Source: Phascolarctos cinereus | Taxonomy: Eukaryota > Chordata > Mammalia > Diprotodontia > Phascolarctidae | NCBI RefSeq assembly: GCF_002099425.1 | Contig: NW_018343954.1 | Coordinates: 18,570,501-18,634,500, forward strand | Length of the DNA: 64,000 nt | Reading direction: 5' to 3' | Shown here: piece by piece, positions 33,880 through 44,130 of the stretch | Numbering within the stretch: position 1 is the stretch's first letter | How the letters are laid out: each line of letters opens with the position of its first letter | Made by a program: the position numbers and the translations under genes | Notes under the pieces: generated by a model | Database searches by the model: none | Seen by the model: only the letters and a program-made list of their open reading frames with translations | What the model was told of the DNA's origin: nothing

Positions 33880-36543
33880 CAGTTGCATGTGAAAACATTT
33901 TTTTTAAACTGTGTCTTTAAAACTTTGAGTTCCAAATTTTCTCCCTTCCTCCCTCCCCACCCACTCTAATTGAAAAGGCAAGCAACTCAATATAGGTTGT
34001 ACATGTGCAGTTATGCAAAACACTTCCTTAGTAGACATGTTGTGAAAAACTAACTCTATTTCCCTTAATCCTATCCTGCCCTCCCATTTATTCTATTCTT
34101 TCTTTTGACCCTGTCCCTCCTCAGAAGTATTTGCTTCTGATTCCCCTTTCCCAATCTGCCCTCCTCTCTATCACCCCCTGCTCTCTTGTCCCCTTCTCCC
34201 CTATTTTCCTGTAGGGTAAGACAGATTTCCATACCCAATTGAATGTGTATGTTATTCTCTCCTTAAGCCAAATCCTATGAGAATAAGATTCACTCATTCC
34301 CTCTCACCTTCCCCTGTTTCCCCTCCACTGTAAGAGACTTTTCTTTTCTGTTTTTTTTTTGTGAGATAATTTACCCCATTCTACCTCTCCCTTTCTTCTC
34401 TGAGTATCATCCTCTCTCATCCCTTAATTTTATTCTCCAGATATGACCCCTTAATCTTCAACTCACCCTGTGCCCTCTATCTATCTATCTATATATATAC
34501 ATACAATTTTTTTCCTTCAACTACCCTAATACTGACAAAGTCTCATGAGTTACAAATATCATCTTTCCATGCAGGAATGTAAACAGTTCAATCTTAATAA
34601 GTCTCTTATGATTTCTCTTTCCTGTTTACCTCTTCATGTTCCACTGAGTCCTGTATTTGAAAGTCAAATTTTCTATTCAGCTCTGGTCTTTTCATCAGGA
34701 ATGCTTGAAAGTCCTCTATTTCACTGAATGACCATTTTTTCCCCTGAAGGATTATACTCAGTTTTGCTGGGTAGGTGATTCTTGGTTGTAATCCTATCTC
34801 CTTTGCCCTCCGGAATATTATATTCCATGCCCTGCGTCCTTTAATGTAGAAGCTGCTAAATCTTGTGTTATCCTGATTGTGTTTCCACAGTACTTGAATT
34901 GTTTCCTTCTGGCAGCTTGTAATATTTTCTCCTTGACCTGGGAACTCTGGAATTTGGCTACAATATTCCTAGGAGTTTTCCTTTGGGGATCTCTTTCAGG
35001 AGGAGATCTGTGGATTCTTTCAATTTCTATTTTGCCCTCTGGTTCTAAAATATCAGGGCAGTTTTCCTTGATAATTTCTTGAAAGATGATGTCTAGGCTC
35101 TTTTTTTGATCATGGCTTTCAGATAGTCCAATAATTTTTAAATTCTCTCTCCTGGATCTATTTTCCAGGTCAGTTGTTTTTCCAATGAGATATTTCACAT
35201 TGTTTTCTAATTTTTCATTCTTTTGGATTTGTTTTACAGTGTCTTGATTTCTCATAAAGTCACTAGCTTCCAATTGCTCTATTCTAATTTTTAAGGAAGT
35301 ATTTTCTTCAGTAATCTTTTGGACTTCCTTTTCCATTTGGCCAATTTTTCTTTAGGGCATTTTTCTCCTCATTGGCTTTTTGGACCTTTTGCCATTTGGG
35401 TTAGGCTGTTTTTTAAGGTGTTATTTTCTTAGTATTTTTTTGGGTCTCCTTTAGCAAGCTGTTGACTTGTTTTTCATGATTTTCTTGCATCACTCTCAGT
35501 TTTTCCTCTACTTCCCTTACTTGCTTCTCAAAATCCCTTTTGAGCTCTTCCAAGGCCTGGGACTGATTCACATTTTTCTTGGAGGCTTTGGATGTAGGAG
35601 CTTTGATTTGGTTGTCTTCTTCTGGTTGTATATTTTGATCTTCTTTTTCACCAAAGTAAGATAATACAGTCTGACTCTTTTTGCACTGCTTGCTCATGAT
35701 CCTAGCCAATTACTTGAGTTTTAAACTCCTTGTTAAGGTAAGAGTCTGCTTCCAATGTGGAGAGTGTACTGTACCAAGCTTCAGGAGTCTGTGTAGCTGT
35801 TTTCAGAGATACTTGTAGGGACCTGTAAATTTTCAGTTCTTCCAAGGTGGTATGATAAGGGGCGAGGTGTTTACTCCTTTCCTAATCTGTACTCTGGTTT
35901 ACGAGTGACCACAAGCACTCTTTTCTGCCTTGGAACTGTGAGGAGGATTCTGTATGCACAGTCACTACAAGCTCCACCATGCCAGTGCTCCTCCTTGCCC
36001 CAGGACCACCACCTAGAACCAAGCACAGGCAAAGCAAGAGAATCCTGCCTCAGCACCAGCAAAGACATTCCTACAATCCCCCTCTGATCAGCCACTCAAT
36101 TCCCCCTCAATCTGTGGGCTGCACTCCAGAAGCAGCCACCACCTCAGGGCTGTGCTGGGATGGGCTGGAACAGAGCTTCTCTCTCACCATAGTCACAGAC
36201 TTTTCACACTGACCTTCTAAGTTGTCTTTGGTGTTTGTGGGTTGAGAAGTTTGGAAATCACCACAGCTGCCTGTGATTCAGTCCCCTCAGGCCTGCTCCA
36301 AGTTCACTTAGGCTTGTTCTTTGCCTGCGCATCCATGCTGAACTGAGTTCTTCTCCCAGCCCAGTGCAACAGACCTTTCTAATCCCCCATCCAGGTTGTC
36401 TTAGGGTGGAAATTTGTTTTACTCTCTCTTTTTGTGGGTTCTGCTACTCTAGAATATGTTTAGAGCCATTTTTCACAGGTATGTGCAGGGCTTTGGGGGA
36501 AACTCAAGCACTACTTTCATTCTACCATCTTGACCCTTCCCCC
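33880..36543 (-). mobile_element. Half-L1-like (HAL1-type) element, near full length
   Basis: On the minus strand: a 5' leader of about 830 bp (36543-35710, starting GGGGGAAGGGTCAAGATGG), ORF1 (about 35709-34700), a CT-rich spacer (about 34700-34040), and a short L1-type 3' UTR ending in an A-run near 33900. No endonuclease or reverse transcriptase coding lies between ORF1 and the tail. It would have depended on an L1 ORF2 protein supplied in trans. Confidence 0.82.
34700..35709 (-). pseudogene. Half-L1-like ORF1 (broken)
   Basis: Two frames hold it: 35709-35413 (N-terminus MARIMSKQCKKSQTVLSYFG plus the start of a coiled coil) and 35336-34818 (coiled coil, SRRENLKIIGLSE, IERIHRSPPERDPQRKTPR, ITQDLAASTL). 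They are offset by a frameshift. The C-terminal domain lies in another frame downstream of 34818, so at least two frameshifts break it. The N-terminus differs from that of 513-1403. Confidence 0.85.
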
Positions 36544-36555
36544 CTCTAACATCTC
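36544..36555 (+). repeat. 12-bp direct repeat, right copy
   Basis: CTCTAACATCTC, identical to 33233-33244, immediately beyond the 5' end of the half-L1-like element. Confidence 0.75.
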
Positions 36556-37689
36556 AGTAAAATATGAAAATGATCTTTTCCAATATCAAGACTATCTTTG
36601 ATGGAAGTATGAGAAGAGGCAGGTTTTTGTAGGTAATTTATATAAATTACATATTTGAAATTGTGCAATTGACTGAACTGTAGAAAATACACAGTAGTAC
36701 TCTATTATTTGTTTCTACCCCCCAAAAAAACCACATATAATAGAGAAATTGAATATCTGAAGGGTTTCCTCAAACAAGGAGTCTCCCATATTTATGATGA
36801 GATTTTAAAAGATCTTTGAATGATACAACAGCATAAATAACATAATTCAATTATCCTCTGGTTTATATTTTTTGTTGTTATTCTGTCATAGAAGATGTTC
36901 TATGCCCTATCTAGTTCTTCAGAAGCTCCTGTTTTTTAGATAACATTGTACTGATTACAACAAGCTCTAAATTATTGAAGTTACCTTAGTGAGATACATA
37001 GTTACTCAAAAGAAGAAAAAAAAAAGATTAAACAACCAGATTAAACATCCACACAGTAAGGTGAGGAAAATGGACACCAAAAGGTGATGGTGGAATGGGT
37101 CAGAAGTAATAACTTGTTACCTTCATAAGAAACTTTTTTCAGATGAGTATTTTTAAGTATCTTGATAAAAGAAGTACATTAGTAGAAGCTATTTCCTAAG
37201 CTAAAAAGTAGTTTAGTTACCTAATCTTGTTCAATTAGGGAATTTTAAGATTTTTTTTTTTAGTTTAGTTTTGTTTTATGGGTGTATTTTTAAAGTCATT
37301 CCTTACTGGCCATACGTCAGTGTTTTTACAAAGACTCGCACAATTGTGTACTTTGAGGGATTATTTATTTTGCATAAGCATTCATTTTATATATAAGAGC
37401 TGATGTCCAAAAACTGAAGAGACTAGATGTAAAGCACATAACTGCTCTGAAGAGCTGGGTTTAGAACAGAAATTTTTAATTTCTGGCAATGGGAGAGAGG
37501 AATAGTAGATGAATGAGGTGAAAGCTTACATTAACATGAGATACTGGCCTCTCTTTGGCGTCCCTGACTCTGTCCCAATATTTTCCCCTATTGGAACCCT
37601 TGTAGTTCATGCCACTTTTTTATTTAAACTTCAGATTCCAACCTTGTTATCCCAGCCTGACTCTCCAACTCTTAGGTGTTATCTTTCTG
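36556..37689. other. Unassigned intergenic sequence, about 1.1 kb
   Basis: No repeat family or gene recognised. Confidence 0.45.
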
Positions 37690-37830
37690 GAACTCAGAAT
37701 TTTATTCATTAAATGAATATTTATGAAAGGCTTACTATACATAAGAAACTGCTCAGTACTGTGAATGATACAAATATGGGCTTCCTGACTTCAAGAAGCT
37801 TATGCTACAGAAGGAAGTTAAACCACATAC
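37690..37830 (-). mobile_element. L2 3' end (antisense)
   Basis: TTAAATGAATATTTATGAAA, GGCTTACTATACATAAG and CTGACTTCAAGAAGCTTATG are the antisense of the L2 3' terminus. Confidence 0.6.
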
Positions 37831-37904
37831 CCACATTGCTACAACTTCTCAATATTATGCTCTCTAATCTCAATAATTTAAGTTATGTAGGGTTGGAGGA
37901 GAGG

Positions 37905-38730
37905 AGGTGGTTTATACCATTTGTGGGGCATTTACTGTGAAAGCATCATCCATTTTCCAGAACATGGGTATGCCATCACGAAATTGATGTACAATACTGA
38001 TGAACTTCAGGCAACCAAGTTTTGACATAATTTTCCAAAAGCCTTCAAAACTGACAGTATCAAAGACCTTGGTCAGATCAACAGGCACTGCATATAGACC
38101 TCTGTTCTGCTCCTGCGATTTCTCTCTGAAGTTAGTGGGCAGCAAACACCATATTGACCATTCCTTGACTGTTTCTGAAGCCACACTGGCTTTCAGATAG
38201 ATGATACAGGTGAAGGATCAGCCTAATAAGGAGGACATCTTGCTGACTAAGAGAAAACCTCCTTGTAATTGTCATAGGACAACCCATTTCCTTTTCCTTT
38301 ATAGAGATAGATGATGGAGGCATCCTTAAACTAAAGAGGGATAACTTCCTCTTGCCAGATAACCAAGAAAATTTCCATCAGCTGTTGTATGAACAGTGTA
38401 CCCCTTGCCTTGTATAGCTCAGCTGGAATAGAATCAACACAATCATTTTTCAACATGAGAGGAGCCAAATGGCATTCAAAAACCTCTTCTTCAGTTGGAA
38501 ATTCAGCTACAGAGGGATTGACTTCAACCTGGGATCTACAGTCAATGGCTTAGCATGGACTGATGATGGTCTACTGAGAATCCATGGAAGTTCATTCGGT
38601 CCAGTTCTCCAGGATCATGTCCTTATCACTAATCAATGTGGCTCCATCAGCACTGAGTAGTTGAGATGCAGTGTATGTCTTTGGCTCATAAATAGCCTTC
38701 AGGGCATCATAAAAGCACTTTATGTTGTTA
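37905..38730 (-). pseudogene. RTE-clade LINE reverse transcriptase, 5' portion, inverted
   Basis: Read on the minus strand from 38730: NNIKCFYDALKAIYEPKTYT, SADGATLISDKDMI, then EEEVFECHLAPL, KDASIIYLYKGKGN, SESQCGFRNSQGMVNMVFAA, and at 38184-37912 LYAVPVDLTKVFDTVSFEGF. The last contains RT motif A (catalytic Asp in VDLTKVF). Frameshifts and stops separate these frames. The orientation is opposite to the 3' portion that starts at 38731, giving a 5' inversion. Confidence 0.85.
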
Positions 38731-39612
38731 CCTTTGATACTGTCACTTCTGAGGATTTGTGGAAAAGTATGTTAAAATTTGGTTACCTGTAGAAATTCAT
38801 CAGTATTGTATGTCAGTTTCATGATGGCATGCTTGCCCAGGTTCTGGATAATAGACAATGCTTTTGCCCTTTTCCAGTCACCAATAACATGAAGGAAGAA
38901 TATTTGCCTACTCCCATGCTTTTTAGCATGAGTTTCCCAGCAGTGTTGTCAGATGCCATCAACAAGGATGAAAATGGCATTAAGGTCAACAACTGCATAA
39001 CTAAATTATTTAACTCAAAAAGGCTACAAGCCAAAACTAAAGTAGATGGAGAGTTGGTACATGAGTTTTTTTGTTTGCAGATGATTGTACACTCAATGGA
39101 ACCTCTGAAGCTGAGACTCAACAAAGTTTGGATAGATCCTCTGCTGCTTATGCTAATTTTGGCCTAACAATTAACAACAAGAAAATACAGATTCTCCACC
39201 AGGCAGCACCACATCAATCCTATGTGAAACCATTGTTGCAGCAAATGGAGAAAATTCGAATACTATGAATAAGTTCACTTACTTTGGCAGCATACTTTCC
39301 AGGTATGTACACACAGATGATGAAGATGACACCTGCATTGCCAGGTCCTGAAGGCAAGTGTGGGAAAGAAGTGGTATTAGACTACCCATCAAACTGAAAG
39401 CCTATAGAGCTCTTTTGCTGACCTCATCGTTGTATGCCTGTGAAACCTGGACAGTATACAAGGACCATTCCAGGAAACTGAGTTGTTTCCATTTGAATTG
39501 TCTTAGGAAGATTCTGAAGATTACCTCAGAAGATAAGGTCCTGGAAACAAAGATCCTTTCCTGAGTTAAACTGCCAAGTATTCAAACTCTACTGCACAGA
39601 GTCCAACTTATT
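38731..39612 (+). pseudogene. RTE-clade LINE reverse transcriptase, 3' portion
   Basis: It starts at FDTVTSEDLWKSMLKFG, overlapping about 150 bp of the inverted piece. It continues QFHDGMLAQVLDNRQ, FPVTNNMK, MLFSMSFPAVLSDA, LQAKTKV, FADDCTLNGTSEAETQQSLD (RT motif C, FADD) and FGLTINNKKIQILHQ. Then come LKAYRALLLTSSLYACETWT, HLNCLRKILKI and LPSIQTLLHRVQL. RTE proteins nick DNA and reverse-transcribe their own RNA. Several frameshifts and stops. RTE similarity stops at about 39612 and resumes at about 41880. Confidence 0.85.
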
Positions 39613-39621
39613 ATCTTATAT

Positions 39622-39645
39622 ATTTGATCTTCAAGTACAAGATTC
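39622..39645 (+). repeat. 24-bp inverted snippet of ORF1 3' end at the RTE/half-L1 junction
   Basis: These 24 bases are the exact reverse complement of 40026-40049, the ORF1 C-terminal codons (FDLQVQDS) of the adjacent element. The snippet lies between the last RTE sequence and the left end of the half-L1-like insert. Confidence 0.85.
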
Positions 39646-40012
39646 TTGAGCCAAGTCTGATGAAAGTAAGGTTCAAACAATGCTCCCTCCCTCCCTCCTT
39701 TCCCTCTGCTATAATACAATTTTCTTTCTTTTCCTGTAATGTAATTTACCCTTGTCTGCCTCTTCCTTTCTCAGTACATTTTCTAAGATCAGACTAATCC
39801 ACTTCCTTGGATCCATTTAACCCACCTGATTACATTTTTTTTAATCATTACATCAAAGTCAACTAATATCCACCCCCTTTATGTATATTCCTTTCACATA
39901 GAGTAATAACAACACAGTTCTCAAGAGTTACAAGTGTCATCTTCCCCTGTACGGATATAAATAGTCCATCCTTATTAACAACATATTGTGTCTTTCTGTC
40001 CCATTTACCTTT

Positions 40013-40201
40013 TCATGTCTTTCTTGAATCTTGTACTTGAAGATCAAATTTTTTGTTGAGCTCTGGCCTTTTTATCAGAAAGGCTTGGAAGTCCCCTGTT
40101 TCATGGAATACCCATCTCCTCCCTTGAAAAATCATGTTCATTTTTGCAGGGTAGTTGATCCTTGGCTGTAATCCAAGCTCCTTTGCCTTGTGGAATATCA
40201 T
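40013..40201 (-). pseudogene. Half-L1-like ORF1, C-terminal domain
   Basis: This frame reads AKELGLQPRINYPAKMN, then RRWVFHETGDFQAFLIKRPE and LNKKFDLQVQDSRKT. It is the ORF1p C-terminal domain, with the R-I-x-Y-P-A-K motif slightly altered, in a different frame from the coiled coil upstream. Confidence 0.85.
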
Positions 40202-40599
40202 GTTCCATGCCCTTTGGTCTTTTAATGTAGAAGCTGCAAGGTCCTATGTAATCCTGACTGTGGTTCCATGATATTTAAATTGTTTCTTTCTGGCTGATTG
40301 CAGCAACTTCTATTTTATCTGGTCATTTTGGAATTTTGCTATTATATTCCTTGGCATTGTCAATTTGGGATCTCTTTGAGGTGGTGACCAGTGTATTCCT
40401 TCTATGGTTATTTTACATTCTGGTTCTAGGACTTCAGGGCAGTCTTCCTTTACGACTTCCTGAAAGGTACTGTCCAGGCTTTTTTTTTCATCATGATTTT
40501 CAGGTAGTCAAACAATTTTTAAATTGTCTCTCCTGGATCGATTTTCCAGGTCAGTTGTTTTACCGATGAGGTATTTTATGTTTTCATCTATTTTTTTTT

Positions 40600-40935
40600 T
40601 CATTTTTTTTGTTTCTGTTTGACTGATTCTTGCTCTCTTATACAGTCATTAGTTTCCATTTGTCTAATTCTAGTTTTTAACAGATTGTTTTCTTCTGTTA
40701 GTTTTTGTACTTCCTTCTCCAATCTGCCAATTGTATTTTTAAGGGATTTGTTCTCTTCAGTGTACTTTTTTTCCAGTTTGCCAATTGTGTTTTTTAGGGA
40801 CTTGTTTTTTTCAGTGTACTTTTTTTCCAATTGGCCAATTGTATTTTTGAAGGACTCTTTTACCTCTCTCATTAGACTTTTAAAATCCTTCTTGAGCTCT
40901 TCTAAGAAGGCTTTTTGGACTTCAGACCAGTTCAC
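40600..40935 (-). pseudogene. Half-L1-like ORF1, coiled-coil portion with 18-residue repeats
   Basis: This 111-codon frame is almost all coiled coil. Residues 31-48 and 49-66 are two copies of an 18-residue unit beginning NTIG (K/Q at position 5, then LEKKYTE), and a third, diverged unit starts at 67 (NTIGRLEKE). The DNA repeats every 54 bases (40845-40792, 40791-40738, then partial). ORF1p coiled coils mediate trimerisation, and length variation there is known for L1. The frame does not continue into the RRM because of a later frameshift. Confidence 0.85.
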
Positions 40936-41879
40936 ATTCCCTTTTGATGTTGCAGATGTTTGTTGACAATGTTGTCCTCTTCAGAATTTCTGTCTTGATC
41001 TCCACTCTTCTCATAATATGAATCTATGGTACATTTCTTTTTGCTCATGGTTTATTCCCTGGTCTTTAAAGAGATTGATCTTTTCTGCTGGGGAACAGAA
41101 GGCACTGACCCAAGCTTGTGTTGGGAGCCTAGGTCTTGGTCACTGGTTTTGTGTGCTGGAGCCTCTTATGTTGGTAATCGGAGGCTGTAGGGTTCTGGCA
41201 ACTTACCTTGCGTTGGACTGGAATCAGCAAGGCTGGAACTTTCAGGAAATTCTAGGTTGCATGATTTTCCTTTCCTTTAGCTTTCCTCAGCCCCTTTTAG
41301 ATGGGTGCTGCAGGGTGTTTATCTGCCTTGGGCCTCTTGCAATGCTGTCTCCCTCCTTTTTGCTATTGTACTGGGATATTCCTTTTCGGTAGAGTGCTGA
41401 GGACCTGACGCTTTTCTGAGCTGGTTTCCACAGGTTTTCCTGCCCTCACAGAGGCACTTAGAGGTCCAGGTGTTGGTGTTTGCCTGCTCTACCACCTGGG
41501 CTTCAGGATCTCCTCCTGGTTGACAATTGGAGGCTATAGGGTCCTGATGGCTTACCTGGTGTTGGGTTGGAATCAGCAAGGCTAGGACTTTAGGAAGACT
41601 CTAGGTTGCTTTCTTCAGTTCCTTTCAGATGAATGCTGCAGGGTGCTTATCTGCCTGGGGCCCTTTGTAGTGCTGCTTCCCTTATTTTTGCTGAGGCACA
41701 GGGAGACCAGTTTGCTGGGCTGCTGCACTGCTGTTCCCCATCTTTCTTCTAGGTCAGCTGTTCCAGGTTTTTTTGTTTTTTTTTTCTGGGGTGATATTTT
41801 CTGGGTTTTCAAAGGTTGATAGGGGAGGGTGAGAGTGACTACCTTTTTATTCAGCCATCTTGGCTCCCGGAAGCAGAAG

Positions 41880-42062
41880 TCCGAGATGTACAAATTTAGA
41901 ACACCTCCACTCCGAATGTTCTTATGCACTACTTGTGCCCAACCTGTGGTAGAGCCTTTCCAGCTAATGTTGGTCTGATCAACCACAATCTGATACACTG
42001 TACCTTGACCCCAACATAGTAATGTTGTTTGGATCCTCTTTGAGAACAAAAGACAACCATGG
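41880..42062 (+). pseudogene. RTE LINE C-terminus with C2H2 finger, and 3' tail
   Basis: In the frame 41918-42019 the protein end encodes a Cys-X2-Cys-X12-His-X4-His finger (CPTCGRAF at the start, GLINHNLIH at the end) and stops at 42017. The 3' tail follows (TTGTTTGGATCCTCTTTGAG, AACAAAAGACAACC), the same tail used by the RTE-mobilised SINEs here. Compared with the RTE family, about 100 residues expected between LLHRVQL and the finger are missing, so roughly 300 bp of RTE were lost around the insertion. Confidence 0.8.
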
Positions 42063-42359
42063 CACTTACCACATTCACCTTAGCAGCTTTATTTTTTGTG
42101 CATTTGTTTCTTTTCATATATTTTTAAACTCCTTGTGGTCAGGAATTCTGCTTTCTTTTTGCTCTCAAGTTTTAATTTCTGTGCTTGATGTGGGCAACAG
42201 ACTAGATTTAAGGACTAAAGAGACCCAAGTTTCCATTTTGCTTCTGATACTTGCTGGCCAAGTAAACCTAAGTAAATATCTTGGACTCTCCAAGGTTTGC
42301 TCTATTCACCTTTAAGATAAAGACCGCTCTACCCATAGTATCTACTTACAGAGTTGTTG

Positions 42360-42473
42360 TTGGAATGCTAGACTCAGAGCTAGAAGGGACATCAAAGGCT
42401 ATGTAGACCAATTCCCCTTGTTTCAAAAATAAGAAAATTATTTCTTAGGGATATTGAGCGACTTGCCCAAAGT
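42360..42473 (-). mobile_element. CORE/MIR SINE, part 1 (antisense)
   Basis: GACTCAGAGCTAGAAGGGAC, CAAAAATAAGAAAATTATTT and GACTTGCCCAAAG are antisense SINE core. The SINE is interrupted by an L2 3' end and resumes at about 42597. Confidence 0.6.
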
Positions 42474-42596
42474 CAGTCAATAAATATTTATTCACTGCCT
42501 ACTATACTCTAGGCACATGCTAAGAGCTGGGGACACAGACATATTCAAAAGACATGTCTTGCCATCACAAAGCTTACAATCTAATGGATCATATAG
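42474..42596 (-). mobile_element. L2 3' end nested in a SINE (antisense)
   Basis: TCAATAAATATTTATTCACT, then CTACTATACTCTAGGCACAT, GCTAAGAGCTGGGGACACAG and AAAGCTTACAATCTAATGG are the antisense L2 3' terminus, bracketed by the two halves of one SINE. Confidence 0.65.
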
Positions 42597-42680
42597 GTAG
42601 CAACCATTAGAAACAGGAATTAAACCCACATCTTCTTCCTTATAAGCCACTGTTCTTTCTACCATACTACTCTGGGCTAT
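42597..42680 (-). mobile_element. CORE/MIR SINE, part 2 (antisense)
   Basis: GGTAGCAACCATTAGAAACA and GGAATTAAACCCACATCTTC continue the interrupted SINE through its B-box region to ACCATACTACTCTGGG. Confidence 0.6.
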
Positions 42681-43559
42681 TGCATGTCAGTGTTTATTAA
42701 ACCTTGCAGCACTGTTTACATTTTTAGCTATAATTTTTCTCGAGTTAAATATTTTTTTAAACTTTGTATTTTCTTCAGTCTCTGAAACAAATCCATACAT
42801 ATTTATGAAATGTCTGATATCTATGGAGAACAAGGTACTATGTTAGGTGGTTATCTCTAATCATTAAGTTTTTCATTAAGTCCTTTCAATAAGTCTTAGT
42901 TAACCCCCTTGTGCAAGACTACCTTCTCTTAGTCTTGGAAATACACATAGATGTACCTTACTTGTTGTGCCTCGCTGATGGTTCTTATCAGTTTGGCACT
43001 TGATCATTTGTTATTTCATTTAGAAAAGATGAAATTGAGAAAATAACCCAAGATTTCCACCTCAAACTGCATGCTATCTATGGCGAGACAACTAGATACA
43101 GCTTTCTTCTATTTCCCTTCTTCGAAGGAACTGGTGATGAAATTAACCTCTCCACTCTTTTTTTTTTTTAATCTCAGTACTCTTTGGCTCACAGAAACCC
43201 CTTCTGATGAATGGCTTAATTTATACTCAATTAGGTTCCTTTGTATGAGCCGATGATACCAGTAGTGGTGGATATTCATAATCCGCTGCAGTTCTTTTCT
43301 GCAGTGGGATTTTGCCTTTTGGGTTCCTCACTGAGCACTTTTAAACATTTTTTTTAAACTGTAGAACCCAACAACATATGGCCATCAGTTACCGTACAAT
43401 CCAACTGAAGCCTCTCCATAGACTCATAAGACTCATTCAATTATTTTGGAGGAGACAAAGTGTTTTCAAACAAGCAATCTAGTTTGTAGCTTGAAAAGGC
43501 AAAATGATTCATATTTAAAAGAAACAGAAGGAACAGTCCTTTCAAAACGAATTAATATA
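42681..43559. other. Unassigned intergenic sequence
   Basis: No clear repeat or gene. A 61-codon frame (43071-43256) has no domain. Confidence 0.45.
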
Positions 43560-43740
43560 TAGAAGAAACATGTTATAATGGATACAGCACCAGATTTGAA
43601 GCCAGAAAGACCTGGCAGTGAATACTGCCATAGGCATTTACTAGCCTTGTGACCTTAGGCAATTTACTTAACTTCTCTGAATCTCAGTTTGTCAATCTGT
43701 AAAATAATGAAAAAAAAAGGAATGAGGTTAAATTTGTAAA
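43560..43740 (+). mobile_element. CORE/MIR SINE
   Basis: Head-like TTATAATGGATACAGCACCA is followed by TTGAAGCCAGAAAGACCTGG, CTAGCCTTGTGACCTTAGGC, AATTTACTTAACTTCTCTGA and a CAGTTTGTCAATCTGTAAAA stretch. Confidence 0.7.
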
Positions 43741-43839
43741 ATGTTTCTAAACCAAAAAGCATATGTTTCAGTTATTATGTTATAGCAAAGGTACTGATTC
43801 ATTCTAAATTCAACATATTCCTTTAAATTAATAAGATAA

Positions 43840-44130
43840 TAAGGATAATGATTAGTAATAATAAGAGCTATCATTTTATAGTGACAGGTACTGTGCAGAT
43901 CGCTTTACAAATAATTGTTTCATTTAATCCTCACAACATCTGGGAGGGAGATGCTATTATTATCCCCATTTTACTACTGAGGAAACTGAGGCAGGCAGCG
44001 GTTTTGACTCATCCAACATCACTGAACTTATAAATGTCTGAAGCTGGGTTTGAAGTCCGGTCTCTTTGACTCAAGATCCAATACTTGATGTTGAGTCAAG
44101 GCACAAGATCCACTGTGCCACCTAGCTGAG
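43840..44130 (-). mobile_element. tRNA-headed CORE-SINE, near full length (antisense)
   Basis: AATCCTCACAACATCTGGGA, TTATTATCCCCATTTTACTA, CTGAGGAAACTGAGGCAGGC and GGGTTTGAAGTCCGG precede the antisense tRNA-like head GATCCACTGTGCCACCTAGC. Confidence 0.75.

Larger units (their letters stand above)
39668..41875 (-). mobile_element. Half-L1-like element nested in an RTE LINE
   Basis: On the minus strand: 5' end CTTCCGGGAGCCAAGATGG near 41873, leader 41873-41050, ORF1 (about 41050-40013, frames broken), and CT-rich spacer 40010-39680. There is no L1-type 3' UTR or A-tail at its left edge. It ends in the CCCTCC-rich spacer. RTE coding flanks both sides, so it lies inside the RTE copy. Confidence 0.82.

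Noticed and set aside
35871-36549. Overlapping frames of 60-77 codons
   Set aside because: They are in the non-coding leader of the half-L1-like element, on both strands.
41018-42049. Frames of 86-144 codons overlapping the half-L1-like leader
   Set aside because: They lie across the non-coding 5' leader and the RTE junction on both strands and have no domain.
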